Of a stretch of DNA of 64,000 bases, positions 1 to 10,040 are shown piece by piece. The translations under genes were made by a program, and so were the position numbers. Under the pieces are notes generated by a model, which ran no database searches, was not told where the DNA came from, and worked only from the letters and a program-made list of their open reading frames with translations. Location of the stretch: NCBI GenBank assembly GCA_964034945.1, contig OZ035960.1:87218348-87282347 (forward strand), read 5' to 3'. The stretch is from Chrysopilus asiliformis (Eukaryota > Arthropoda > Insecta > Diptera > Rhagionidae). The first letter of the stretch is position 1. Each line of letters opens with the position of its first letter.

Positions 1-886
1 ACTACCTGGAGATCTTCAGAATGCACATATGTTGGTCACCTTAAATCTTGCTGTTAATAATATTTCAACAATTCCAAATAAATTTTTTTCCAACACAACT
101 AATTTGGAAGAATTGAACTTATCATCAAATCAATTGTGTAATTTGACAAAAGATACATTTTTTGGTTTAAGAAAATTAAAATACTTATACTTGGACAGCA
201 ATAACATAACCAATTTACAAGTAAATGTGTTTAATTTTTTAAAACGTTTAAAAGTTTTGAATTTATCTAAAAATTACTTGCAAGCAATTCAAAATAATTT
301 GTTCCAATTTAATTTACATCTGCGAACAATTGCGTTGGAAGATTGTCCCCTGAGACGATTCGGTAATGAAACATTAAACAAACTCAAGCTTGACCATTTA
401 TATTTATCTGGAACGCAATTAATTGAATTAAAAGTTAATTTTGTTAAAAATTTATCAATCACTAATTCGACACTTGAACGATTTGTAGGAAATGTTGTAA
501 ATATGTTCGCTGATAATAATTGTATCAAAGAAATTATCATTCCAAATATTAATGAAACATTGGAATTACATTTATCTAATAATTCACTGAGTGATATTAA
601 AAACATAGCAAATGGATGTAATTTAATGACGCTAGACATTTCGAATAATCCATTGAAACAATTCGATATCAATCTTTTTAAAAACATGTCCAATTTGACG
701 TCATTAAATTTATCCCCGTTGCCATTCAGTAATTTAAATGTATCAAACATTATGAAGATTTTTCCAAGAATGGAAAATTTCACACTTAGCAGCGAAAAAA
801 ATTCAACAAAATCCAGTTTAGCAGAAGTCATTAAAAATATAACTTCATCAGATTTTGTTAAAAATGTTTTAAATATTTTTGGATAA
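1..886 (+). CDS. Leucine-rich repeat protein, 3' part (5' end outside window)
   Basis: The frame is open from base 2 and stops with TAA at 884-886, so the ATG at 29 is probably internal: the residues before it already fit the repeat. About nine to ten LRR units of roughly 24 residues are visible, with the LxxLxLxxNxI pattern (for example LVTLNLAVNNISTI, LEELNLSSNQL, LKYLYLDSNNI, LMTLDISNNPL). Many N-x-S/T sequons suggest an extracellular or secreted protein. There is no C-terminal membrane segment and no LRR-CT cysteine cluster, so the end resembles short secreted insect LRR proteins rather than Toll receptors. Exact orthology is not recognisable. An AATAAA signal follows 79 bases after the stop. 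The role (ligand binding or adhesion) is inferred only from the fold. Confidence 0.8.
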   Translation, partial: LPGDLQNAHMLVTLNLAVNNISTIPNKFFSNTTNLEELNLSSNQLCNLTKDTFFGLRKLKYLYLDSNNITNLQVNVFNFLKRLKVLNLSKNYLQAIQNNLFQFNLHLRTIALEDCPLRRFGNETLNKLKLDHLYLSGTQLIELKVNFVKNLSITNSTLERFVGNVVNMFADNNCIKEIIIPNINETLELHLSNNSLSDIKNIANGCNLMTLDISNNPLKQFDINLFKNMSNLTSLNLSPLPFSNLNVSNIMKIFPRMENFTLSSEKNSTKSSLAEVIKNITSSDFVKNVLNIFG

Positions 887-964
887 AAAAAGTTAGAATT
901 TGTTTTTCTTTTAATGTTGATTTGGCTTGTTCAAAAATGCTATATTGTAAATGTTATATGTAAG

Positions 965-970
965 AATAAA
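965..970 (+). promoter_or_regulatory. Polyadenylation signal of the LRR gene
   Basis: AATAAA lies 79 bases after the stop codon, in a suitably AT-rich 3' UTR. It is the first canonical signal downstream of the gene. Confidence 0.6.
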
Positions 971-1353
971 TATTTTGGTGATACCAGAAGCGAGTTTTAC
1001 TTTAAATTATAAATTGTAGAAATTGCGGCGATAGTTTTATTCCTCTATTTTTTTCAATTCAATGTTCAGGAAGTACAGAGTTGTGGTAAGTTTTCGTGAT
1101 GGGATATTTTCCTTAAAGGACAATTTCCCTACGCTTCGTCGCTTTAGAAAATACTAGGGAAGGAGTAATATAGAGTGGGGTGAAGGGAGAAGAAATTTGT
1201 TTGGGACACGGCTTGGCTGATGATAAAACCAAATTTTCGTTTAGGTCCAGAGGACATAGTAGTGTAATGGCGCCGGCGGTACAAAAAAACACACTACAAA
1301 AAATCGTGAAAAATGTAGACGAAGAGGTGGGGTGTTGGGAAGGGATGGCAAGT
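971..1353. other. Intergenic, no gene seen
   Basis: Short G-rich open frames (about 1113-1410, both strands) overlap each other and the MITE that follows. They have no recognisable domain. Nothing else is supported here. Confidence 0.4.
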
Positions 1354-1805
1354 AGGGATGTCAAAAAAGAACCGGTTAAGCCGGTTACCCGGTGTTTTTG
1401 CTTCGGTTAACCGGTTTTTTTCTGTGTTTTTTGCACGGATATACCCGGTATTTTTTAAAGCCAAAAACCATTTAAAAAAAACCGATCATTTTTTTTTTGT
1501 GTGGAAAAATAATTTTAAAGCAATTTTCGTGCAACTGGTTTGTTAGAAACATTTCTTTTTAGACACTCTAGACCAAATACAATATTATATTGTGCCATTT
1601 ATGATATCTTAATAGATTATATGGCACTTCACGTCTTTTGTTTGTATTATAGTGTATTTGTTGTGTCTAAGACCTAACCTTCCTAATTTGAACAAAACGG
1701 CTTTTCGGTGTTTTAATAACCGGTTTTTTGGACCTGGTTTAAACCGAAGTCTTAAAAACCGGTTTAACCGAAAACCGGTATTTTTTCCAAAAATTTGACA
1801 TCCCT
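1354..1805. mobile_element. hAT-like MITE with AACCGGTT-rich ends
   Basis: The ends are inverted: AGGGATGTCAAAA at the left and TTTGACATCCCT at the right. Both are followed inward by several copies of an AACCGGTT-type motif. AGT stands immediately outside both ends, so the target duplication may be 3 bp. The classic 8-bp hAT duplication is not visible, so the superfamily is only suggested by the AGGGRTGTCAAA-type terminus. There is no coding capacity. Confidence 0.6.
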
Positions 1806-2714
1806 AGTAGTGGTAAGGCCAAAAATCAGCGTGACGTATTTTATGGAGACGGCCTTATATTGAATAATTAGAGTTTCTCGAGTGATAGTGAAATGTCGTT
1901 TAACCCACTATAACTTTTGAAAAGTAAAAAACACATCTACATAGTATGTTATAATTTCTATCTTTATCTTTCATTAAACCAACAAAGTAGAAAATCAAAC
2001 GATAAGTAATTTGGGTTTTGAATTTAGTTTGTTCGACATTTTCGGCTTCAAACGTCATGCAACATTGCAGCGTGGTGCCAACACACCAAATAAAATCTGG
2101 TTAGTTCCGTTATAAACGCTATTTTTGTCCTTATTGCAGTAAAATTTTTTCCCGTATAATGAAAAAGAGAATGGTAGAAAAAAATCGTCAAATTAAAAAA
2201 AACACAAGAACTAAAATGATTTTTTTAAGGAAATAAACAATTTTCGTGATTTTTAGCCAAATCGCGGAGAGTTGGACCATAGCCCATGACTTTTTCATAT
2301 TTACATCAGATTTCAACGGAAATTTGTATAAAAAACTGTTTACAGATTTAATATAGGGTATTTGATATTGAAATATTCTTATCTGCTCAAGGCATGAAAA
2401 ACATCTCCTATAAATTTATCTAGAGTTTAAAAAGAATTAAAAAGACACTTTAAAAATAATTGGTGGCATTGTATTTTTACTAGAAAAACGTATTTTTGCT
2501 CAACTATCTAAACAAAATAATAAAAAAACGGACATTACAATTTGAAAATTTAAAAATAAATACCGTATATCAGTTACAATTATCGCTTTCTGGCAACACC
2601 AGCCTCTCTTAAATTACTCGAACTCTTTGATATGCTTCTCTCTGCACATTCTATTCCGGGAATCGAATTTGTCATTTGACATTCGTATAACAGTTTAAGT
2701 GAACATATTCGAGA
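1806..2714 (+). promoter_or_regulatory. Upstream region and presumed promoter/5' UTR of the small mitochondrial-type gene
   Basis: No gene is seen before the ATG at 2715. An initiator-like sequence (TATCAGTTAC) lies near 2568 and another (AACAGTTTAA) near 2689. The last 150 bases are less AT-rich than their surroundings. Promoter assignment is inference. Confidence 0.3.
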
Positions 2715-2924
2715 ATGGCGTGCGGTCGAGTTTTTTCTTTGCGTCGCTTTTCACAAAATTTCACCCGATTCTCGCGCAATTACAGTAATTACCGGCCGCG
2801 TTACAGTTCAAATAGTGTTTCAGCAAAGTATTTGTGGCTTTTTGGTGGCAGTTTAGTGGCGATCGCGTACATAAATTCAAGAAAATGGAACACAGTTCAC
2901 GCACTGAACGTCAGAAAAATGAAG
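2715..2924 (+). CDS. First coding exon of a small mitochondrial-type membrane protein
   Basis: The ATG at 2715 opens a 70-codon exon. Residues 1-35 are rich in Arg, Ser, Phe and Asn with no acidic residue, as expected of a mitochondrial presequence. Residues 40-52 (KYLWLFGGSLVAI) form a short hydrophobic, probably membrane-spanning segment, followed by a basic stretch ending KMK. The exon is also compositionally distinct from its AT-rich flanks. The frame continues eight codons past AAG at 2922-2924 to a stop, but GTTCGT there can serve as a splice donor in phase 0. The best partner in the window is the phase-0 exon at 47158-47223, giving about 91 residues in all. The family is not recognised; a small inner-membrane protein is inferred from the leader and single segment. 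Confidence 0.6.
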
Positions 2925-3317
2925 GTTCGTATTTTTATGCTAGTATAGTTGTCTCATTCCCTCCTTTGGTTCCCTAAATAATTTGACAATCAGCTGTTAT
3001 TACACTTAAGCGCGGTAAAAACACATGGTCGGTTTGGTAGTCAACCCCATTTACCCCTGAAAACACCGCAGTTTTGTTTACTTTGATTTCAGTTATTGGG
3101 GTTTATTTACATTTTTGCATACGTACGAATACTACATAATAGTTTAATTATGCTTTTACCGCAATTATCATTTATGCAATCTTTAAACGATTTTAGTATG
3201 GATGCAAATTAAAATAAAAGAAGGACCAGAAAAACACAAATGCCACTGGGCAATCTTCTAATATGTACTCTTCATTAAGACAGACCGAATTTTTATTAAA
3301 TACGGACAAATTTGTTA

Positions 3318-3830
3318 TCTAAAACATAAAAAAAAACTACAATTGCCTGGGGCAAATCGTCAAATACTCTATATGAGGAGAGACAAAATGTTTATTCAAA
3401 AAAAATCCATTTGTATGGAAGAATGATCCTAGAATGATCCTTCCATTTGTAAAATCCATTTGTATGGAAGAATGATCCTATTGGTTTTGATGTATGGAAC
3501 GGTTATGTGAAATCATATTCTAAACACATTTTGTCTCTATAAATTTTTCGATAAGATGCACCGTTTTCGAGAAAATAGGAAAAAGGTATTCCATTTGTAT
3601 TGGGGAGGAGGGAAGGAGTGGTCCAACTGGATTTTGATGTATAGATAAGTTATGTAAAATTATATTCTGAACACATTTTCCCTTAATAAATTTTTCAATA
3701 TGACTCGCCGTTTTCGAGGAAATTGCAAAAAACTGTTTCGTTTGTATAGGGAAAGGGACAAGAAATGGGCCGATTTTGCCCGTTCAAGAACTTAACCTTA
3801 CTATTTACAAGAAATGCAACTATAAAAAAT
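3318..3830 (+). repeat. Family C dispersed repeat, copy 1
   Basis: It starts AAAACATAAAAAAAAACTAC and runs into CAAATCGTCAAATACTCTAT, matching the copy at 15943. It contains two to three degenerate tandem units of roughly 180 bases, each with 'TTTTGATGTATGGA', 'ATATTCTAAACACATTTT' and 'CGTTTTCGAGAAAAT'. The head and the sentence order also match family A, so the two families are related. No coding capacity. Class unknown. Confidence 0.6.
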
Positions 3831-3879
3831 TTCAAACCTGTAGTAAAACGTTTCACAAATTATTGTGTTCACAGGTGTG

Positions 3880-4070
3880 AATTTTATTGTACTGATTTAT
3901 TCTCAAGACTTCTTCGCGTTTTTCAGTTGTCTTTTGTATGACAAAAGTTGGAGACAATACGATTTCCTACATTTTTGGCTTTTACTAGAACTTTGTATCT
4001 TAAGCCGTTATCGGGATATACCGTTATTTTAAAATAAAATTAGTTTTTCCGATTATTTAGAAAAATACCG
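3880..4070 (+). repeat. Family B fragment
   Basis: Shows the family B text 'GACAAAAGTTGGAGA', 'TTGGCTTTTACTAGAACT' and 'CGTTATCGGGATATACCGTTA', matching the inner part of the complete copy at 52812-53980. It stops shortly before the pogo-type element at 4185. Confidence 0.5.
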
Positions 4071-4184
4071 GGTTTTTGATGGTTCAATTGAGATTCATTG
4101 AAGAGAATACTGTTTCCGTATACTTGGTTGGACTTGAGAATTTCAGACCATTCGCGCTTGTCCAACCCCATGAAGTGGTTAATA

Positions 4185-5244
4185 CAGTAAAACCTGTATA
4201 AGCCGTAAACCTGCCTAAACCGAACCCTTTTCAAAGTCCCATGATTTTGAAGACGTTTTTCATACAAATTGAACCTAGAGAAGCCGAAATCTCTGGGGAG
4301 AAGCCGAAATCTGCCTAACACTAACCAGGACATTATTTTTTCTACATAAGCCGGATATTTTTTTCAATCAATTTTTTTATGATTTGTATAAGAATCATAT
4401 TAGATCTAGTAAACCGTTTCTAACAAATAGAACCATTCATCTGATCAAAAAATGGATTCCACCATTATGTTTAGGATGACAACAAAGTCTGTCTGACAAC
4501 ACGATAAGTTTCGAATGGATAGTGCAGATCTATTTCTCATAAAAAGCAAGGCTAGGTTCTTAAATGTGTAAAATACGACTACTTCCCATACAAATCAAAC
4601 TATTTTTTGAACGTGACCGAAAAACACTGCTTTGTATCTACAAGGTTCTAAAGACCAAAAATATCCATACTTTGAATTCCAATTGAAAATCCAAAAAATA
4701 TATTTGGTTTGGAAAACTGATTTTTCAATTTTTTATGGTAAAAATCATAAATTCAAAAAATCTTACTCAAAGTTAATAAACTCAATACAACGGACAAAAA
4801 ATATGTGAAAATATATTAAGTGAAAAGTAAGTCCCAATTAGCAGATCTTTAGAAAGAAGAAGGAAAGACATAATTTCGAAGAAAAACCCCCTTCCATAAA
4901 ACCATCAGACAACAGTCTTATTGGGAGATTTTCTGTATCGCGAACATCTTTTTTAACACCACTGAACTCTAATTGAAACTTTTTCGAAATGTTATTATTT
5001 TTATTGTCACATGCCTGTCCAAGAATCGATTTTTTTAATAAACCAAACTTTTGTTCACGAATTGAATCATATTTTGGGTTCAAAAGTTGGTCTAAAAAAA
5101 TGGAAACGTTTAAAACCCAAAGTCGCATTGTAAATTTTTGTAAATACACTATGGAAAAACAAAATAAAAAATATATATTTTATAGTTCAAACTGTGTATG
5201 CCGGACAAGGACCCGTGCGAATCCGGCTTATACAGGGTTTACTG
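4185..5244. mobile_element. pogo-type DNA transposon, non-autonomous
   Basis: The left end reads CAGTAAAACCTGTATAAGCC and the right end is its inverse, GGCTTATACAGGGTTTACTG. TA stands directly outside both ends (4183-4184 and 5245-5246), the expected Tc1/mariner/pogo target duplication. 'AAGCCGAAATCT' motifs repeat inside the left end. The frames inside (about 97-116 codons) show no helix-turn-helix or DDE motif, so this is a deleted or MITE-like copy of about 1.06 kb. The pogo assignment rests on the CAGT..AAACCT..TATA-type terminus, typical of pogo/Tigger elements. Confidence 0.8.
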
Positions 5245-5888
5245 TACTAAAAAATGTAAGAAAACATGAAGATATTATGCACGATTTCAAAAGATACAAA
5301 TATTTTGGCTTTTCAGTGGAAAAGAAGGTTTCAACCTAATTTGCAATTAGTTCTTAATTAAACAGCAAAGCCCACATTTAAAAAATTATTTTAAAAAAAT
5401 TGATTACGACCTTCGACAGTACTTCGTAACGAATAAATCCTAAACAGACAGACCACGAAAATCGACTTTTCTTAAAACTGCTGTGCGTAAAACGATGTGT
5501 CCATCATTTTGTTAAAGACATAGACGTAGGTTTATTAAATTTTAGCTGGAAGATATATTTTCTCTCAAACATTTCAATTCTTTACCATTCCTAATGATCT
5601 CGTCCGCCCAAAGCGTTTTGCATTTTAATTTAAGATCTCACTACTGGTAAATATTAAGAAATTCTATCAGTTTGTGTTATCCTTCACATTACATTTTCTA
5701 TTACAAAGACAGGTGACAATGTGAAACCAACGGACGAACATGCAATCAAATTTTGATTGAATCTTAATTAGTTTTTTACCACCTAACAAATTAAATTATG
5801 CATTGCATTCATTTAAACGTATATTTTTAATTAATTATTCGAAAAAGATTTTCTACATTTGTGCTTCTTCGTTAAAATTCTATTATCA
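5245..5888. other. No gene seen
   Basis: AT-rich sequence without a repeated or coding signature that I recognise. Confidence 0.4.
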
Positions 5889-5957
5889 ACATCCTGAGCT
5901 GTACTTCAGCATTAAAGGGTCTTCCCCTAAGCTTTGGCTGGAACTATAAAAAAAAAT
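5889..5957 (+). mobile_element. LINE 3' tail fragment
   Basis: Reads CATCCTGAGCTGTACTTCAG, then CTAAGCTTTGGCTGGAACTA and an A-rich end. The same 3' terminal sequence occurs at 8592-8659 and, inverted, at 8117-8180 and in the SINE at 13295-13486. It is the 3' UTR and tail of a LINE whose coding end is seen at 8177-8350. Confidence 0.6.
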
Positions 5958-6550
5958 TTCTAACTTTTCACTAATATTTTTGATTAAACCAATTCCATAT
6001 TCCTCTACATCCAACAAACAATCTATTGGATAACAAATAAATAATTTGGGATAACAATGACAAAAGTTGTAGCAAACTCATTTTTACTTTGTATATCGAA
6101 TAGATAATATAATTTATTATGGGCCTTTGTATGTAAAATTCTCGTATCCCATTTCTTTTTTTGGAAATGTTGCCTCTCACTTTTTATCTCTGGTAAGAAA
6201 ATTGGGGCATTTAGATTCAGATGTACGTCTGTTTGTTCAATAATGTTTAATCGTAAATTGCACATTGAAGTCCACTTGTTGCCGCTTACCCATTACATTT
6301 TAACTTGCTTTATGGATTAATGAACAAACATATCAAATACAAGTACATATGTGGTTTAAGGGGTTATGCCTACCTGCAAACTTCAGAGAAATCGAAATTT
6401 TTCTTGAAATACAACATTCTGAATTTTATTTCACGAAAAATTAAGTTGTTCGCATAAAGATTGCCGAATTTAAATGACTTTAAAGTCCTGTGTGGAGCCG
6501 GATTTGGAGAATTTACAAAACAACGTTTCCAAAATCGGTGAAAACGATTA
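5958..6550. other. No gene seen
   Basis: AT-rich DNA between the two LINE fragments. The frames around 5971-6579 overlap on both strands and have no domain. Confidence 0.4.
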
Positions 6551-6573
6551 CTCAATAATCTCTCTTTCTCTCT

Positions 6574-6776
6574 CGGCACTGCAACCGGATTCCGGTCTTG
6601 GCCTGCCGCAATGTCTCTCGCCAGAGGTCCCAGTCGCGTGCCGATGCCCTCCAGTTTTGCATCCCAATTCTCTTCGCGTCCTGGTCAACACCATCTTGCC
6701 ATCTGAGGTTGGGTCTTCCTCGTCGCCTTGTTGTTAATAACCTACCGCAGAAGACTTTCCCAGCCTGGTGACACAA
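6574..6776 (-). pseudogene. Non-LTR retrotransposon reverse transcriptase, C-terminal fragment
   Basis: On the minus strand the frame reads KVFCGRLLTTRRRGRPNLRW, then a DGVDQDAKRIG..NWRA..RDWDLWRETLRQAK stretch and a CRERK end. This matches the well-known C-terminal tail of insect non-LTR reverse transcriptases (GRP-x-LRW-x-D-x-V, then NWR-x-x-A-x-D-x-x-x-W). The polymerase, endonuclease and most of the ORF are absent. A second copy stands on the plus strand at 36880-37220. The exact clade cannot be named from this tail alone. Confidence 0.75.
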
Positions 6777-8116
6777 TAACCACTCAACCGAATTCTTTAA
6801 ATTTTTGCAGAAATATTATGCATCAGGTTATCTAGTCCTGAAGGGAGGCTTTTGTTAAAAAAAAACATTTTTTTGTATCTCTTTACAGTCAAAGAACAGA
6901 CAAATTTTTACCATAAAATCAATACTTTACCATTATTTATTTTGGTAATTTACGGGCTATAGGTCATATTGGAATATTTTTGCTTCTATTGAAACCATTG
7001 CTTTTCAAATTCCAAATTTTTCATGGCCAATATTGAATAATACAATGAAAATAAATTTAATTGGAAACAATGAGGAATTGGAAATTTTTTTGAAAGAAAA
7101 CATCAATTTTTGATGCCGAGAATCAATCGCCTGAGCGTGTTCACATTGGTTGAAATAGTCCGCCTAACTAGGGCAGAAACTGTCAACATTAAGGCAAGGT
7201 GAGGAAGTGGGACCGCTGAATCTCCATTTTCAGAGTTCCGCTTGTCGTGCTCTGATTGGTTGGCTGCCACCCTGAATGTATTCCATTGTTATGCGATTTC
7301 CAAATGTTTCACGACAGTGTGTATGTTCAGAGCTACTGGCTTAAATAATCTCAGTGTGAACACGAGCAATATTTCATCCATGCAGTGTTGCCGGAGACCT
7401 CAAGCCCAAAATCGCTGAAATGAGGAAAAAAAATCTCAAAAGTCTCCGAAATTATAGACCAAAATCGCTAGTTTTGAGACTTTTTTTTAATGCATATTTA
7501 AACATATATCTTGTTTTCAAATCGCTTTTATTCTTTGTTTTTAACAATAATAAAATATAATAATAAAAAAAAACAACTTTGTCTTCTTAAAAAAACACAA
7601 AAATAAAAAATTGTTAAGTTCTTCTTAGAAAAATAATAACTAAATAGACTTCAAGTCAAAATATCTACATAAAATTTACTCACATCTGAGATCAAAGATT
7701 TATTTATGTCTAAATCCACTGTTGTTAGGTCTTAATTCAATTTTCATTAATTTTTTGCATATTTATCAAATGTTCTTGCGTAACATAAATGTAAAAAATT
7801 GTGAAAAGTATGAGTAAAATTTTCAACAAAGTTTTTTTTCTTAAGAAACTTTTGAAAATCGTTGAAAATCTCCGAAAAGTCCCCAAAAGACCACTAAAAT
7901 CTCAAATCTCAACACGTGCTTTTTAAGGCATGAAAGTCGCTAGAAATGAGACAAGTCGCTGAAAATGGCAACACTGCATCCATGCTACTTAGGTGGACTA
8001 TTTCATCCAATGTGTACAGGCTCCTGGATCCCATCAGAGTGTCACCATAGATCTCTGTCACTGAGCTCGCCATGAAGAGAGTTCAAATTTCACCATATAA
8101 ATCTCGGGACCGACAC
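6777..8116. other. No gene seen; possible inverted terminal pair
   Basis: The stretch from about 7140 to 8010 is bounded by 'GTGTTCACATTGGTTGAAAT' type sequence with 'GTCCGCCTAA' and, at the far side, 'TTAGGTGGACTATTTCATCC' and 'AATGTGTACA'. These are approximately inverted, so it may be another MITE-like element. The interior repeats 'TCGCTGAAAATG / CTCCGAAAAGTC' motifs in both orientations. No coding potential was recognised. Confidence 0.35.
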
Positions 8117-8350
8117 TTTTTTTTATATAGTTTCAGCCAGAGTTTATTGGAATACCTTTTAATGTCGAAGCACAGCTCAGGATGGTCGGAAGAGCGAAAG
8201 GAGGTGTCGGTTTATGTTCTCCTTGAACTTCTGCGGGTTATAGTCCGGGGGAAACACCTCGGATGGTAAATTATTCCAAAGTCTTGTTGTCCGCAGAATG
8301 AAGGAACTCCTAAACTTTACTGTACGAAACGGGGAGGTTCAAGGAAGAAG
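8117..8350 (-). pseudogene. LINE (jockey/CR1-like) ORF2 C-terminus plus 3' UTR
   Basis: On the minus strand the frame shows FRSSFILRTTRLWNNLPSEV followed by FPPDYNPQKFKENINRHLL and a TGA at 8179-8177. The RLWN-x-LP..v...YN...FK..v...L block is the usual C-terminal end of jockey/CR1-like LINE reverse transcriptases. A short 3' UTR with GAGCTGTGCTTCGACATTA follows and ends in eight A residues (T at 8117-8124 on the plus strand). The polymerase is absent, so the copy is severely 5'-truncated. Confidence 0.75.
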
Positions 8351-8591
8351 TCGTGCGCGCTGCACGAGAGGATCTAGAGAAAACATACCGTGGAGGAATA
8401 AGTTGGGAAATTTCGGTGGAACATTTCCCATGGAAATATAGAATATGCAGACTACCCCAACAGAGCGACGATGCTCGAGAGACGGTAATAAATCTGTCAA
8501 AGACTTGTCTCCAATCAGTCTTTTTTGCAGAGGGATGAGGGAGTATTCAGTGTGTGAATGGATTATATGAATGGTTGTATGAATGAATGTC
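8351..8591 (+). other. Unassigned sequence next to a LINE tail
   Basis: Relatively GC-rich compared with the surroundings (CGAGAGGATCTAGAGAAAAC onward). It leads into the LINE 3' tail at 8592, so it may be 3' UTR of that LINE. The 61-codon frame in it has no domain. Confidence 0.3.
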
Positions 8592-8659
8592 TTGAGCTGT
8601 GCTTCGACATTATAGAGGCAATTTGCCTAAGCTCCTGGTATAAATTATAAAAAAAAAGT
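8592..8659 (+). mobile_element. LINE 3' tail fragment
   Basis: Contains GAGCTGTGCTTCGACATTAT, then GAGGCAATTTGCCTAAGCTC, CTGGTATAAATTAT and an A run. It is the same LINE family tail as at 5889 and is almost identical to the tail of the SINE at 13295-13486. Confidence 0.7.
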
Positions 8660-9555
8660 CGGATCGCACGTTTTTGAATTCGGTCCAGCAGTTGCAGGAC
8701 AGGTTTTGGGGCTCCAGCCCAAATGTGCGAATTGTACTCAAGTCTCGGTCGAACTTGATGATCTGATAGAAGCAGGAATATTTCAATATAAAAATTTCAA
8801 ATACTCAATACTGTACTTTAAAACGTTCACCATTTTGTTCGTAATTGATTTTTTTTTAATTCCGGCCCGACCAAGACAGCATTTTGTAATACTTAAAAAA
8901 TAACGCATTTGATTGATTTCAGATTCAGACCACGAACCATAATTAAACATATACTTAATAAAATGCAAAAAGATCCGAAACAAAATACTTTTATTAAAGC
9001 AGTATATAAATCGCCAAAAAAAACACTTCTGGTCAGGCTTTGCAGGTACGCATAACCCCTTAAGTCATGTCTGTTGCCATTTGCAACAATATTTGGAAAA
9101 TAGCAATCTCACTTATTTGAATAGAGCTTGTAGCTGGTAATATTTGCATAGTATTTTGCTTGGTTAACTAAAACAAGTATCAAAGAGTAAAATTGTACAG
9201 AGGTGTTTCTATAGATTTCCGGAAATTAACTTTTCTGTAAGTCAGTAAATGATATCCAAACTTCGAAAGATTCCTCTTGCTGAATATTCCTAAAACGTTT
9301 ACCATCAGCAAAATGTAAATTGATAATTCATATGCAAATAGACATTTGGAAAGTGAATTTTAATTACTTATCTTACAATTTAAAAAAAAAAATTCAAAGT
9401 AACAAAATAGTTGCGATATATGCCAAAATAATTGTGTGTTGTTCCAGATTTCTTATTCTTTTTTATGAAAATCCACATAACCACTTAGAAGAAATCTATC
9501 TACGCAAAATTCTAGAAGATATTTTACCCCTTGGGAATTATAAAATAACTCTCCT
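8660..9555. other. No gene seen
   Basis: AT-rich. A phrase near 9050 (GGTACGCATAACCCCTTAAG) is the approximate inverse of one near 6357 (TTAAGGGGTTATGCCTACCT), so 6357-9064 may be one larger element containing the LINE pieces. Confidence 0.35.
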
Positions 9556-9606
9556 ACATCTTAGAGCTACTAAGCACTAAGCAGTACCTTAGTAGCTCTA
9601 AGATGT
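9556..9606. repeat. Small perfect hairpin
   Basis: ACATCTTAGAGCTACTAAG is followed after 13 bases by its exact inverse CTTAGTAGCTCTAAGATGT. It could be the footprint or core of a tiny MITE. Confidence 0.6.
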
Positions 9607-9611
9607 AAATT

Positions 9612-10040
9612 TTTATAGCTACTTTCGTATGTAGTATAATAAAGTATTGTTTTCATGAACACCTTACGTCGCTTGAGTGAGCCACAGGCGAGATACCTAA
9701 TACGGGTTTCGTCACCCTCACGATATTCGTCGCACGGTGACCCTAAGGTGAGATACGTAATAAGGATGTTCGTGCACCTGTCTGTCCGTTTTACGTATCT
9801 TAAATAACTCGAGAACACGTTGAGCTAGCGACTTGGAATTTTTTGTAAATGAGTTTTACGAAAATCGTAGGTTTCTATCAACTTTTGGAAAAGAAACGTT
9901 AGCTATAACCGGTACCTCCTATACAAATACAGTTTTTTTTTCAAAAATTCCCAACTACAATGCGTTTTTGGGAAAAATGAATATAACAAAATTTAAAGGG
10001 AAAAAAATCCTGGATTTTCTCTTTTAACGGTTTTTAAGTA
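9612..10040 (-). repeat. Family B fragment, inverted or rearranged
   Basis: 'AGTATAATAAAGTATTGTTTTCATGAA' type sequence (in pieces) matches the start of the complete B copy at 52812. 'GTCTGTCCGTTTTACGTATC' and 'GAACACGTTGAGCTAGCGAC' match the inverse of its end near 53770. The copy is therefore internally rearranged or two pieces joined. Confidence 0.5.

Noticed and set aside
289..831. 180-codon open frame antisense to the LRR gene
   Set aside because: It is the shadow of the leucine/asparagine-rich coding strand; no domain, start context or splice support.
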